Shown here one piece after another: positions 1-12,017 of a stretch of DNA of 64,000 nucleotides. Numbering within the stretch: the first letter of the stretch is position 1; each line of letters opens with the position of its first letter. The DNA is from Telmatactis stephensoni (lineage: Eukaryota; Cnidaria; Anthozoa; Actiniaria; Isophelliidae). A program made the position numbers and the translations under genes. Under the pieces are notes generated by a model. The model was given only the letters and a program-made list of their open reading frames with translations. It searched no databases and was not told the origin of the DNA. The stretch is from the NCBI GenBank assembly GCA_029948255.1, contig JALIZF010001915.1:496001-560000 (forward strand). The letters are read 5' to 3'.

Positions 1-407
1 CGGACTTTGCCGGCTCCGCTGGCAATATAAATCTAGACAACACTTGCAACACCATTGCGACACCAGCATAATAGTGTAATCGAAAACTGAGGAAACCAAT
101 GCGAAGAAAAGGCGCAAACTGAAAAATCCTCAGATTCTAACAAATATTTTTCCATAAAACTGAGAGTTTTCTCTTGTTTGGTTAATTACTAAAACAGCCT
201 TCCGTTTCGGGGAAAATATTGGATATATCATTTCGAGGTGACTAATAACATCCAAACAATTTTTTTTTCATATTAGTAATACTTATGAACTTAAAGGCTC
301 CTTTCTACTGATATAGGTAATAAAACTTGAAAGTCTTTGGTACATTTGGTATAAGGTCTGTCAAATGATAACGCATAAACAAGTAAGAATGACATTACCT
401 GCATATA

Positions 408-974
408 CAGAGTGTCTCAAAAGTTCGTTCCCCTGTTTAGAACTAGAATAGCCGTATTCTTAGCATTTCTTTTATGTTGTCCACTATTTATATGAGGAGT
501 TTCAGCAGTCTACGTGGCCCTATTTTATTTTTTATCACATTATTTAACGACCGCGGAATCACTTTTGATAACTCTTGAAGTGATGAAAATAGCACATTTA
601 ATTTTGCATGGCTGCATTGATAAAAAATTCGATTTTTCCAAGTATTTTTGAGTTTTCTTTGACAGATATATATTCCAGAAGCTCTAACTATAAATCTTTG
701 AACTTGTACATGATGTAGTTTGTTTTCGTTCGCTTTTGAAAATAAATGAAATGAAAATGAAATCAGGAAATCCAAAACTGCTAATTGTGAAGAAAGTGCA
801 TGGCGGGATAAGCCTGCTTTAGAGGAAAATGCAAACGAATATCGTGTGTAACTTCAAGAGCAATTAAACCTGACAACAGACAAAGATTTTTTCAAGAAAT
901 GCCCAGAAAAGACTTTTCCATCAGTTATAATAATAAAATGAAAAATCAGGGAAACAAACTGTTGAAACACCCTG
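408..974. mobile_element. mariner-like non-autonomous element
   Basis: Imperfect terminal inverted repeats of about 25 bp start CAGAGTGTCTCAAAAG on the left and, on the other strand at the right, CAGGGTGTTTCAACAG. Each end abuts a TA dinucleotide (406-407 and 975-976), the target-site duplication of Tc1/mariner elements. The 567-bp interior has only short broken ORFs and no recognisable DDE transposase, so this is a deletion derivative. The assignment rests on end structure alone. Confidence 0.6.
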
Positions 975-976
975 TA

Positions 977-2550
977 ATATTATGTTTATTGAAGATACAT
1001 ACGTGTATGAATTACCAAATGTTTTAAGAGTTAAGGCTTTTAAGTCTCCTATTATTCTGTGGGTGATTATGAAATCATGATCATTTAGAATTACATGTAC
1101 ATATGATATTATTTGCACTGTAGCTATGCACTTCTTACTCCATTTTCTATGAAGATTTTAATAACTGTTTTCAAATCTTTTTCAAACAATAAGCATTTAT
1201 AGGGGTCGATATATAGCTTGCAAAAAGTGAAATATATTGATGGAATAAAACATTTATTATAATTACGTTGATTTGTTTTTGACTTACTTTTCAGAAACTG
1301 TCCAATTTGGGATTATATAGCAATGAGAAAGCAAGAATTACACGTAGCACACATACGGTTATTCGAGCTTGCATGCTCGCTCACCAAAAATTGAAGTAGA
1401 CAATTTTTTTAAAACAGTAAAAACAAATGATCTTAAGTTTTGGAACGTACTGATTAATACTAAAAACTTACAAGGACACGAAAACAAAAACCCTATGGTT
1501 CTCGATCTTTTTAGAAAGTCCTTTGTACTATGGTGTAACATGCTGCGCCGAAACACAAAATATATTATTACATCCATTTGTGTCTTATTGTATAAGGGAG
1601 TAGACCTTTTAGATTCAGTAGTGTTTCTAAAAGCTTTACCACATTAACGTGTTTTTTTTATGCATAGACGCCTACATTTTGGCATATGCTCTTAATTTTC
1701 GGGCAGTTTAAAACCAAATTCCAACCGGAAGGTCGGAACTTCACTAAAGTTCTAAAAAAGCTCCAATTGATGTGTTTGAATAATACCTTTTTAGCCAGTG
1801 TCTTTGATTACCTTACAGAACAAAGTGGTTTATATTGCACATGGACAGACTTTCACGCCCCTCACTGACTAGTAATAGTCTTTAAAAGTTTTTTTTTTAA
1901 ATTTAATTTTAACTGTGTTTTAATAATGTGCTCTTTCTCGCAAAAAAAAGACAACAAAACTATTGCCAAAGTCACAATGAACTAAAATTACCATGATGTA
2001 TTGAAATTGCTCAATATATATAATACAAATTACTCGTATTAAAACCAATAAAAGTGATTAGACACTCACCGGAAAAGGCTCTTTTTAACTTTTGATGGAG
2101 TAGATATCCGATTAAGTTCATTTTAAGCAAAAGGGTATTTCATATTCAGTCATTTCACAAGCCGCGCAGATCTTGTCATAGAGGGTCTGAACCTGAACTA
2201 TCTGACTGTAAGTACCAACTTATGTTTAGTGTACGTAGTTTACTCTTTTTAGTTATGTATCATGTAAGCTAAGTATTTGTCCGAAGGTAAAAGTAAATAA
2301 TTAGTGCAATTTTCAAAATCGTGCGAATTCAGACATTCAAACAGTCTGCTGCAGTTTGTTGATTTCACTTCCGCCAATCAAAATTAAAATAACGAAGAAA
2401 TGTCAAAATTAAAAAATATATATTATCTGAGCTGTAATATATTATCTACAGATCATATTCAATTGGATAATTTTGTAGATATTGAGAGATCAATGTTTGT
2501 TATTTTGATCATAATTGACGTGATTTGAAAATCGCAGTAATATTTAGCGT
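977..2550. other. intergenic, nothing recognised
   Basis: AT-rich sequence with short overlapping ORFs on both strands (for example 1359-1650) that show no domain, signal peptide or splice context. No gene or repeat could be supported. The first 405 bases of the window are equally featureless. Confidence 0.6.
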
Positions 2551-2727
2551 CAGTAGTTCCTCCAGCTGAACGCTGGTTTCCTAGGAAGACGACAGTGTGC
2601 TCTTTACCTCTCTTTTTCCATCAGTGCTCGGTTTTAAGGGTATTTAAATCTACTTAAAGCTACACAGAATGGAAAGAAGTCGAAACAAGTGTGAGGTGAC
2701 TGCGAATCGAACTCGGAACCTCTTACG
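2551..2727 (-). repeat. tRNA-derived SINE, family A, truncated copy
   Basis: This shares the family body with copies near 9.86, 55.2, 56.0 and 57.2 kb: a segment with 'TTTAAGGGTATTTAAA' followed by 'ACAGAATGGAAAGAAGTCG'. It then has part of a tRNA-like B box on the minus strand. The copy stops before the A box, so the tRNA 5' half is missing. Confidence 0.7.
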
Positions 2728-2823
2728 TAATTTGAATGACGTCAGCATTTTCGAATGGCCCCGCCCCATTATATTTCGCTACGGTAGGCCGAATGTCTTC
2801 ACTTTAGAGAGAGTTTTCAATGA

Positions 2824-3005
2824 TCAATAATAATAATGCTAACAAAAATGCTAATAATAATAATAATAATAATAATAAAAATAATAATAATAGTGAGAAT
2901 TATTGCTAAAAGACTACCAAATTTTGCTAGTCTAGATCCCTCATTTCAGAAGAGAAAAAGGGATCAAAATGGCCAATAAACATAGTTTATTGGTTTCTTA
3001 AATGA

Positions 3006-3074
<69 letters not shown>
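2824..3074. repeat. (AAT)n microsatellites
   Basis: Two AAT tracts lie close together, an interrupted one at about 2824-2894 and a nearly pure run of about 22 units at 3006-3074. An antisense ORF here reads as polytyrosine and is an artefact of the repeat. Confidence 0.95.
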
Positions 3075-3075
<1 letters not shown>

Positions 3076-3583
3076 TGTACAAATCCACTTATGAAATTTT
3101 AGAAATTGGAAGCTTATTACACAAGAATGTCTTAACTTGCTTTTAAAGATGTCTATAAAAGACATACAGTTTCTAATGTCCTTATAGTGAGCCATGGATT
3201 GTAGATGGAAGCTTATAGTTTTATAGGTTTTATGTCGTTTGTCGTATCAACAGGGTAATGCATGAGATAGAATGAAAAAGACCCGACAATAAAGAGCTTT
3301 ACCTCCCGCTGAAGTTTTGAACATAAAAGTTCAATCCTCATAGTACTCATCCCATATCAATTTGCCTTAAACATTTTAACTGAATGAATAAAACAAGAAA
3401 ATGCTAAATTAAATACACAATCGCGGGCAATCTAACAATTGATTTAATAACCTGTGTGGGAGACCTCTTTACTGCTACGTAGGAAAGAGTTATTGATTTT
3501 ATTTGGAGTTTCTAATGTAAGATACACTTATTACAAAAAGCATTGTCGGGGTACAAAATAACAAGCGTCAACTCAACATCAAA

Positions 3584-3694
3584 ATGAAGGCTGGTTTTGT
3601 GCTTGCGGTGATTACCATCAACCTCATCAACCTTGTTTTTAACAGAATTGAGTGTGACATATTAACAAGCACGCGAAATGCTCACATTTTGTAA
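3584..3694 (+). CDS. candidate signal-peptide exon (weak)
   Basis: A 36-codon ORF starts MKAGFVLAVITINLINLVF, which has the form of a secretory signal peptide: one Lys followed by a hydrophobic core of about 17 residues. It ends at a stop that overlaps a possible donor (TT|GTAATA). No convincing downstream exon was found, so this could be the first exon of a small secreted protein or chance. It is included because hydrophobic first exons are easily missed. Confidence 0.15.
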   Translation: MKAGFVLAVITINLINLVFNRIECDILTSTRNAHIL

Positions 3695-5734
3695 TAAGTT
3701 ATTTAGAAATGATTGATCAGAATTAATATAATTTACATGATTATTAAGTTTACATGATAATAAAAAACAAAAAAAATTGCACATTGGAAACTGAGGAGCT
3801 GAAGTAACTGAAGTTTTCTGAGCCAGCTCCCTAGTAAAAAGCAATAAATAAATAAGGTGATTGGTCAACATGTTTGTACATATAAATATAAGACTCTTTT
3901 ATACATAGGTATTTAAATAGTGTATATATATCGCAAAAAGTGTAGTTTAAAAGTTATAAGGCAATGGTCCTTTATTCACGGTTAATTTTCGATCGTTTAA
4001 AATGACTGGCGATTAATTGTTTGGCTATAGCGGATATAATTGAAGGTGCCAAACAAAAAATGGGAAAGAAAAAATGACAAGGAAAAGAAAAAAAATTACA
4101 GCAATAACACTTTAGCAAGATACTTTGGCAGCAATGAAAACAGATTTATGTCCTTAGGGATATTATGAAATCGCTTATATTACTTCGGAAGTTTTTCACA
4201 TTTGTTTGCCAAAGATTGTGGGCATGTGTACATTCTACCTTCAGTCTTGGACGCCATGTTGTCTTTCTTGTTATTATCATTAAATAGGTGTGTTTTCTTT
4301 TTATAAAATATCTATAAAGGAATTGAGTTGAATTAACATATTTTTATTGTCCAAACTTGGAAGAAAGCGTAGCTATTTTGACGTCTGATATGATTTCAAG
4401 ATTTTCTGATTTTTTCCCATGCACTTTATTGTGAAATCAAAAAACAAGTAAGATATTATCAATCAATTTAAGCACGTAGCTTCTAAGTGTTTTCGTCCGA
4501 AATCAGGGGCGGAGAAGACAGGGGACTGAAGCACCTTACTTTTCACGAGAAATGATATTTTCGAGAAATCAGTGATATTTTTAGTATTAAGAATACAGTC
4601 AAAAAGCTACGTCACAACCAAATTTACATTATCAATGACTTAGCCCCCGGCCGCACTTTCAAAAATATTTCGCCGTCCATGGAAATCAGCGTTTTTATAT
4701 CGTTTCTTATTTTATCCACGTCGTCGTCATTTCAGTCCTTCCCGCCCTCCAACTTAAAACTAAAAAAGAAAAATTCGTATTAATTGGGAAAGGATACTTG
4801 AAGACTGACGCAAAGGTCACTATTCCGGCGTCATGACCTTTTCGAAAAGTTCCTTCTTGTCATCCACATTTGAACATAAAAAAGCTATTTCGAGTAAACC
4901 TAATTTCCGAAAGGATGCATTTTCGGTGAGAAGAGCCGCGGAGATTATTCTGCGAAATTGATGGTTATTAGAAAATCGGAAATGCTCGTTTTTACTTTTT
5001 ATTCTTTGCCTACAATATACGTAGATAAACTAAATGCCATGTAGGTAGGGTTACCATGACAGCACTGATAACCAATTACAGTTGACCCAAATAAGTATAC
5101 ATTTTTATTCTGGCTTTCAATTCAGAGTTCGTACGATATTTATAGACTTTTTTACGTCATAAGGTCTTCTCGTTTTAGGTAATATAAGTCATGATCCCGC
5201 CAACAAAATATGGGAGGGAGAGGGTCTTAATTATCTAGACCTTGCCTCTGACGCAAGATGGAGGCTTATTTGGGTGGGGCGAGGCTTACTCGGTCAAAAA
5301 CAAACAAACAAACAAAAGAGGAAACTAGACTTGATAAAAATACATAAAAATCTTCAAAAACAAACAATGAAAACAGACATTTTGTATAGTTCGTGACTTT
5401 TCTAACCAAACACCGACTCAGAGCATCATTATCCAAGCCAGTTATCAATACTTTGATATAGATTAAAGACTGGTTAATATTGGCTTGCTTTCATTCCATT
5501 TTTCATATCAATCACTTACATTTCCTCTAGTCAAATTTTCCATGAAAGTAAAGGCATGCAATCACCTTACTTCTCGTATCCAAAGCCAATTCCGTGATTC
5601 CGTTGATTTCTAAGCACGTTTACGTCTAAAGGGGTACTCAATCTAATTGCAATTTACCCTATCCCAAAAAATTCCGATCATGCCTAAGTCCCTGCAGAAA
5701 ACAGGTATAATGGCCCATAGGCCCATTATAAAAA

Positions 5735-5830
5735 GGTAGTGAAAACACTTTCATTGCTCTTATTTTCAGTCTGACTACTGGTATGCATGCCTGCTGATTA
5801 TTGAAGTTTGAATTTTACACTAACTTAATT
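5735..5830. repeat. dispersed repeat fragment
   Basis: The stretch containing 'AAAACACTTTCATTGCTCTT' and ending near 'GAAGTTTGAATTTT' is clearly similar to 28444-28530, in the same order and orientation. There it forms the centre of a fold-back element. This may be a solo remnant of that element. Confidence 0.5.
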
Positions 5831-6974
5831 TTGCGCTTCTCAACGCTTCTCGGGTTTCTATAAAATACAACATTGTCTTCGAGCACATTCAGTGTTCATT
5901 TACAATGACCAAAAATTCGAAAAGTGCGCGCACGTGCTGTGTGCATATTTAGAGTTCGCAGTATACGTGCACGTCCTTCGGCCAATGACAGCACGCGTTA
6001 TATGATGACTATCTTATATTTAATTGCCTCTATATATAGCTTGATTATGTACAACGTGCCAGTGTTGTCTACTTGATATGTCACGTTTGTTCCTCGCAAA
6101 TCTTTCAAGGAGATCCAAATTCTTTAAGTGGAAGACTTTTTAAGCGTTCTTGTTTTAAGGGTCATAAAACAGATTGTTGATTTTATATCTGTTCATTGTT
6201 ACATCGCTTAACCTTAAAAGGTCGTTATTAAAGAAACATGATTAGAGGACCACAAACATGCAATAGTTCCTGTATCAGCGCTTATTATCTTGACAGGTTT
6301 ATAGCTGCTGATATATCATTATCATTCCATAAGAATTTGTTCTGGTGTATTTTGCGTGATTTGTTAAGTAGATACATTCCTAAACCGGAACCAGACCGTT
6401 GCATGAATGGGGTTCAAACATGTTCTCATCAAATGATACACGTATCTATCCTATAATCGAATCTGTTAGCATCTTCACTTCAGTGTAAACATAAAATTCA
6501 TTTATCTAGTAAGGAAACGCTATGGCTAGCTTGGGTATTCGTACTGGGTTAACAAGGCACGTATATTATAGGTTATTTACATACTTCCTTAAAAGGGCAC
6601 ACACGTATGTCCACTCTGCGAGTGCGAGAGCGTTTTATGCGTTTTACGCGCTTGGAAGTTTTGAAGCCAAATGACTATAAGTCAGGTTTGAATGTTAGCG
6701 AGGTATGTCGCACGCGAACTCTTAACAGAATTTCAATTTGTAAAGACAATCCAACGCTCTTACCACTAGCTGCTGTAGTACTGGCAGTGTTTAAGGTAGG
6801 GAGAAGCTGTGGTGTGTCTTATTTTTTCTTTTCTTTATCAATTCTTTCTTTATACCTTGAAAGAAAACGCTTTCATTGATACGGAAAATGTCCCATGCTT
6901 TTTTCTTAAGAATATTTGTATGGGCATCAACGTTTTTAAACTATACCGTTTCCAGCAACTATACCAATCCAGTA

Positions 6975-7154
6975 AGGGGGGGGGGGGGGGACTCCCTTAC
7001 AAAAGTGGTAGGGGTGCTCGACGGACCTTTTAGGGTTGAAAATATGACCCGCTCGTTCCAATAATTTATGCGTATCTTTTAGGGTCTTTCAAAACCCTCC
7101 GTCGAGCACCCCCAACGGCACTTTTGTAAGGGAAGTACCCCCCCCCCCCCCCCC
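6975..7154. mobile_element. fold-back MITE with G/C-tract ends
   Basis: The inverted arms start GGGGGGACTCCCTTACAAAA and end in the complementary TTTTGTAAGGG...CCCC tract. Inside lies a second inverted pair (TGCTCGACGGA / TCCGTCGAGCA). There is no coding capacity. Similar G-tract plus ACTCC ends occur near 44.49, 46.05 and 46.54 kb. Confidence 0.7.
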
Positions 7155-8828
7155 TCGAGACTTAAAGAAACCTGTACCTTTGGCTTTAATAAGACCTGAC
7201 TAGTTTTATGGGGTCTTGTGCGTTAAAAAATGCAGAGTATGATTTCATAACTGAGATGAGGAAAGTTTTAAACCCTAAGATGCCTTGAGGTCGTTAATTT
7301 TAAATGCGTTTTAATTTTGTTTCTAAAAGAGAAGAGAAAGAGAAAGAGCATCAAATTTGGTTCATACAACGCGAGTAAGTTTTAACTTAATCGAAACTAC
7401 CAAATGAAGACGTAATTTCTCTCCAACAAATGTCATTTTTCCTCTTTTTTTCTTTCCTAGTTTCCGAGTTTTTCGATGTCGTTACTTTGGTAGGATTTCC
7501 ACGAAGAAAGTATAGGAAATTAGTGTCACATGGGCGACTAATATCAAAAGTTAATCAATTCACATACAGCAGCGAGAAAAGTGCCTTTTTTGCGCAAGTC
7601 TCCAAATCAATCGACAAGTCGACAAAACAGCTGCTAAATATAAAATGATCAGCAGCTAAGAGGCTTTTCTTCTGCATTGCTTTAGTTTAAAGTACTACGT
7701 TTGAAGTACGTGATCATAACATGGATTCATGTTAAAAATTCCTGCACGATTACATCAATTCGATCAACTTTATGAAAAAATCATGATACAAACTCTCTTT
7801 AGACTCTCTCTACACTGCACTGGCTGAGACCCTACCTATCCTAAACAAATATCCTCTGGTCAATCCAACAAAAGCTATTTCATGCTATTTCTACAAGATA
7901 AGATGATTACATACAGCTAGTTGTACAAACATTGACCCTTTCAAAACACAGAAGCTGAGACCGAAATGAACATTGGGGAATTTTGATTAGATCATGATTT
8001 CAAAGAAGTGCGTGAACGTGGACATTTCAAATAGCGACTGAGACAAATTATTGTATTCGAGATGCACTTGTTCAGCACCATTCATAGATAAAACACATGA
8101 AAATTCTAGCTTCGATGATTTTGAAATGGTCAATGTTTATGCAAACAGCTATATACATTTCGTGACGCGGGGGTACGGGTAATAATCATTGCTTCCTGTC
8201 TCCTCATCTTTGTGTTTGGTGATTGAAATAGTTGATTCAAAAAGTTGTATCTGGTATTATAATTATGCTCTCGTACTATCCTTTTATTCCTAAACAAAGG
8301 GTATAACGTATTTAGAATGGTTGTCCAGAGAAAACAACGACCACCCGCATTAAGTAGACTTGTCTAGATCTAGTAATATGTGTTTCTGTAGTTTATCAAG
8401 AACAGTAATGATAACTCTATCTTGCCTACTCTCATCCACTTCCGCTGCTTGTCATGCGATGGATGACACTTTTTTATCTATTCAGCTTGATTCATGTATA
8501 ATTTGATTTTGCAGTTTTCATGTCCTCTCATTTGTTTCCATTTTATTTAGTTGCTTATCCTCTTTCTCTTCGTTTTCTTTATTTGTCACAACTGTTTTAG
8601 GTGTCTTCAGTTATTGCCGTCTATTTCTTGTAACTTATCGAAATAAATCAGTTGACTGAGGACGAGTATACGACGCGTTCGTTCTAAGTTTTGTGCCAGT
8701 TTTTCAAAACTACTATATGAAATATGAATTTGATATAGAAAATCGTGCATTGGTCGTATGACGACTATTTAACAAATTTACGATGAAAAGGCAAGATAGC
8801 AAGAAAAAAGGACAATAGCATATAAAGT

Positions 8829-8958
8829 GGCGGATCCAGGGGGGTTCCTTGGGTGCCCGGGAACCCCCGTTCTCATCCTAAAAATAAAACATTTTTACGT
8901 CGAGAAAGAAAAATATCACGAACAAGATAATGTGAAGTCTGAGCCCTGGATCCGCCCC
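8829..8958. mobile_element. short inverted-repeat element (GGCGGATCCAGGGG ends)
   Basis: The ends are GGCGGATCCAGGGG and CCCTGGATCCGCC, with an AT-rich 100-bp interior and no ORF. Related G-rich ends occur at 39370-39547 and 47173-47359. The flanks from 7155 to 9854 are otherwise unremarkable. Confidence 0.65.
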
Positions 8959-9854
8959 TGACATACGAGCAAAAATCACGATGAATATAGAGATGACATG
9001 TTACTATAGTAACATGTACATGGTTGTTTTCACGAAGGTTTTCTTAGCCAAGAGTAAAAATGCTCTAGTAGAAAGAACATCTGGCAATGGGTTAATTGAG
9101 CGAGGGTTCCGTTTCTACTCCATCATAGTTCAAAATAAATTGCTCACGTTTTATAAGAAAAACGTGGTATGATCTGATAGACGTGATCAATTTGAGTTTC
9201 ACAATCATTTTTATTAACGCACATCATTCGTAATACTCGTAATAAACCGCATTATGTTTTAGAATAAAGTCAGCAAGTCAATTAATTTGGACGGAAATTT
9301 TTAATTAAGATTTGCGTCTAAAAGGATGCAAGGACAAATTTATAATACAATCAAGACCTTAATAGTTCATCTCTACGAAAATATAATTTGTCATGCTCAT
9401 TAACGACAGGGAAATTATTTGTAAGACGGAAAAATACCTGTTTCTTTATATACAATGTTTAAATTATCTGCAGAAATAGGATATGAAATTTGATTACGAA
9501 CTGTGGACACACGATAACAACCCACACTGATATTACGCATACAAGCACAGTGTACCCAAGATATCTATCTAATTAACAGAACGTCAAAGGCGTGTCAAGG
9601 CTGTACCCACTAATCATTCTTCAGGAATTTTATTTAAAGAAAGCTTTAAAGATCATACTGACAAAGGATAATTTAAATAGCTTCTTTTACAGTCACCTAG
9701 CAGCACTACTAGACAGTGATCAAAGTAAGATTGAAGGTATGCTTTAAACCTGTCCAGAATAACCTAGTTTTTCCCTCTTATAAAAGATCTCTGAAAGTAA
9801 AGTTGGCAGTATACAGTCACTGTTAATGAAAACACGTGTAAACGATAATGGTAG

Positions 9855-10094
9855 CGTTGGTAGTTTCATGCAGTTAGTACAAGCTAATCTCCCAGGAAGC
9901 CGACGGTACGCTCTTTGAGTACCCCCGTCTATCCATCAGATGTGCTCCATTTTTATAGGTATATAAAGCTACTTAAAGCTACTGACAAAATGGAAAGAAG
10001 TCGAGACAAGTGTGAGGTGACTGGCAATCGGAACTCGGGACCTCTCGGCATTAGAAAGCCGCGCACTAACTCGTCCGACTGAGCTACACTGTCT
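9855..10094 (-). repeat. tRNA-derived SINE, family A, near full length
   Basis: On the minus strand it begins with a tRNA-like head: A-box-like TAGCTCAGTCGG and B-box-like GGTCCCGAGTTCCGATTGCC. A family-specific body follows, with 'AGTAGCTTTAAGTAGCTTTA' and 'CTTCTTTCCATTTTGT'. At least four further copies lie in the window. It would have been transcribed by RNA polymerase III. Confidence 0.8.
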
Positions 10095-10703
10095 TGTTGT
10101 ATGTACTTATATTTCAGAATATATTGGCTTCAAATATTTTATTTGCTAAAAATATACATCAAATGTCTATGTTCTTACTACTGTCTATTTTTATTTTCAA
10201 TTCAGTGGTTCAGTGGTAATTCTATTTCTAATTCATGATTTCTAAGTACCTAAGATCGAGAGTTCATTGTGACTTTTGCACTCTTCTTGTACGTTTCGTG
10301 TACATTTCTGTGGAATGAGGCTGGGCCATTCTAGATCTTTTGTAGCTGCATTTGCTTGGGTCATCCCATGTGTCCAGGGAATTAACAAAATGTTATATAG
10401 ACATGTAAGCCGATCAAGACTAGGGTGGCATAAAACGCTCTTCAGACTAAAATACCAAATTTAAGCTAGCTTTTCGGGGTGACTTATCCTTATTATCTTC
10501 GGCACCAAAATTCTTTCCCGTTTTCACCCAACACACTTAATTTCTTATTTATACTTTTTTCATATCCATAACCGATTAAGAAGTACTCTTTCATATGTAT
10601 GGATTTGGAAAACCTTGTACGAATGTTACTTTTGATTTAGATTCTATACTTTACGTATTTAAGCATGATTATGTTGGAAGGAGTGATACAGATGTTTCCA
10701 GGG

Positions 10704-10921
10704 TAGCGTCACCTGTTGCATATCGGTGCCACAATACAAATAATGATGCACTTATATTCTATTTGTTAGCTTTTCAGATTAAGGCAAGAACACCACAACC
10801 TTAGGCCATTTTTAGCGTCACCTGTTGCATATTGGTGCCACAATACAAATAATGCTGCACTTATATTCAATGCTAGCTTTTCATGTTAAGACTAGGACAA
10901 CACAATCTTATGTCAATTTAC
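10704..10921. repeat. tandem duplication, ~109-bp unit, two copies
   Basis: TAGCGTCACCTGTTGCATAT starts at 10704 and again at 10813, and the similarity extends over the whole unit with a few substitutions and small gaps. Confidence 0.85.
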
Positions 10922-11055
10922 TGTAGGTTGACTACACATATACACAGGGAACCCGTGACCTGATTTGCTTCAATTGCGCTCAACCAACTACACTAACCAA
11001 CTTTCAAGCATTTTTTAGCTTTTTAGTTATTTTTGGAAGTTGGTCACTAAAATAG

Positions 11056-11176
11056 TTTATAATACACTATACAAAATTACTCGATTCTGATTGGACGAGA
11101 GGAGTACAATTAAATCGTTAATTGTACTCTGTAGAGTACCTATTAAGTCGCTGTGGCAACGATAGTGTATTATAAA
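11056..11176. mobile_element. fold-back MITE (TTTATAATACACTAT ends)
   Basis: The ends TTTATAATACACTAT and ATAGTGTATTATAAA are complementary, and internal palindromes include AATTAAATCGTTAATTGTAC. It directly abuts the fold-back element at 11182. Confidence 0.6.
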
Positions 11177-11181
11177 TAAAA

Positions 11182-11341
11182 AAATCGCACGATCTTCTCG
11201 TACAATTCAGAATTAATAATTACTCGTAATGTTTTGAAAACTCTCAAATAGGACTCGCCTAAAGGCTCGTCCTGTTTTGAGAACTTTCAAAACATTACTC
11301 GTACCTATTAATTCCGAATTGTACTCAAGATCGTGCGATTT
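11182..11341. mobile_element. fold-back element, ~75-bp arms
   Basis: The left arm begins AAATCGCACGATC and the right arm ends GATCGTGCGATTT. Pairing continues through CAAAACATTACTCG to a short central loop. No ORF. Confidence 0.75.
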
Positions 11342-11802
11342 CCTATACTGATTCATTATATTGATGTCTAACATATAGAAAAATGAGGGTACAAAGATGT
11401 AAGTTGTTGCGCTAACTGGTCCTAACTGGATGACAGGTTTTCATTCTCAAATTTTTGTTTGCAAAATATTTATTAATAAATATCACTGTCCACATATACA
11501 CAATTAAATGACATTTTTCTAGTTAGTATGTCATCCAAGAAACTCATCATTTTTAGAGTGGTTCTATTTTGCCCGTGATAAAGCTGGCAAACTAATAGTT
11601 AGTAGTAGACTCATAACCCATTGTTTTCTTTTGTTCTTTATCATGCAACTAGTCTAGTACAAATAATCTTGAATGTGTTTGTACGGGGGCATATTGTTTC
11701 CAACGTAATCTATAAGATCTCCCACGTACGTACGTTTTAACATTTTCATCCATTTTATATTCCATTTCTCTTTCATAAATCACTCTGATTTAATCATGTC
11801 CA

Positions 11803-11954
11803 AATCGGTTAACGCGTTGCTGTGTACGTTTCCGCCCAATTCCAAACCTCGGAGCCACTTTTGCTTCCACATGATATCGAAATGCAAAAGACAAAGAGTC
11901 CAGAGGTTTAATTTGAATTGGGTAGAAACGTACATAGCAACACGTTAGCTGATT
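11803..11954. mobile_element. fold-back MITE upstream of the insulin-like gene
   Basis: The left end AATCGGTTAACGCGTTGCTG and the right end, read on the other strand as AATCAGCTAACGTGTTGCTA, form arms of about 45 bp. It ends 63 bp before the insulin-like peptide start codon and so lies within that gene's 5' region or first intron. Confidence 0.7.
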
Positions 11955-12017
11955 AAGTCTATAGATTCTAATAAGGTTTGGATTATTCAGGTATGCTATT
12001 TTGTTCTCTTTTTCTAG

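Larger units (their letters stand above)
2761..6974. other. gene-poor intergenic stretch
   Basis: Apart from the AAT tracts, one weak signal-peptide-like ORF (3584) and a dispersed repeat at about 5735-5830 that also occurs at about 28444-28530, no exon, RNA gene or transposon end was recognised here. Confidence 0.5.

Noticed and set aside
1359..1647. Overlapping ORFs on both strands
   Set aside because: No domain, no splice context and no similarity that I recognise; likely chance in AT-rich DNA.
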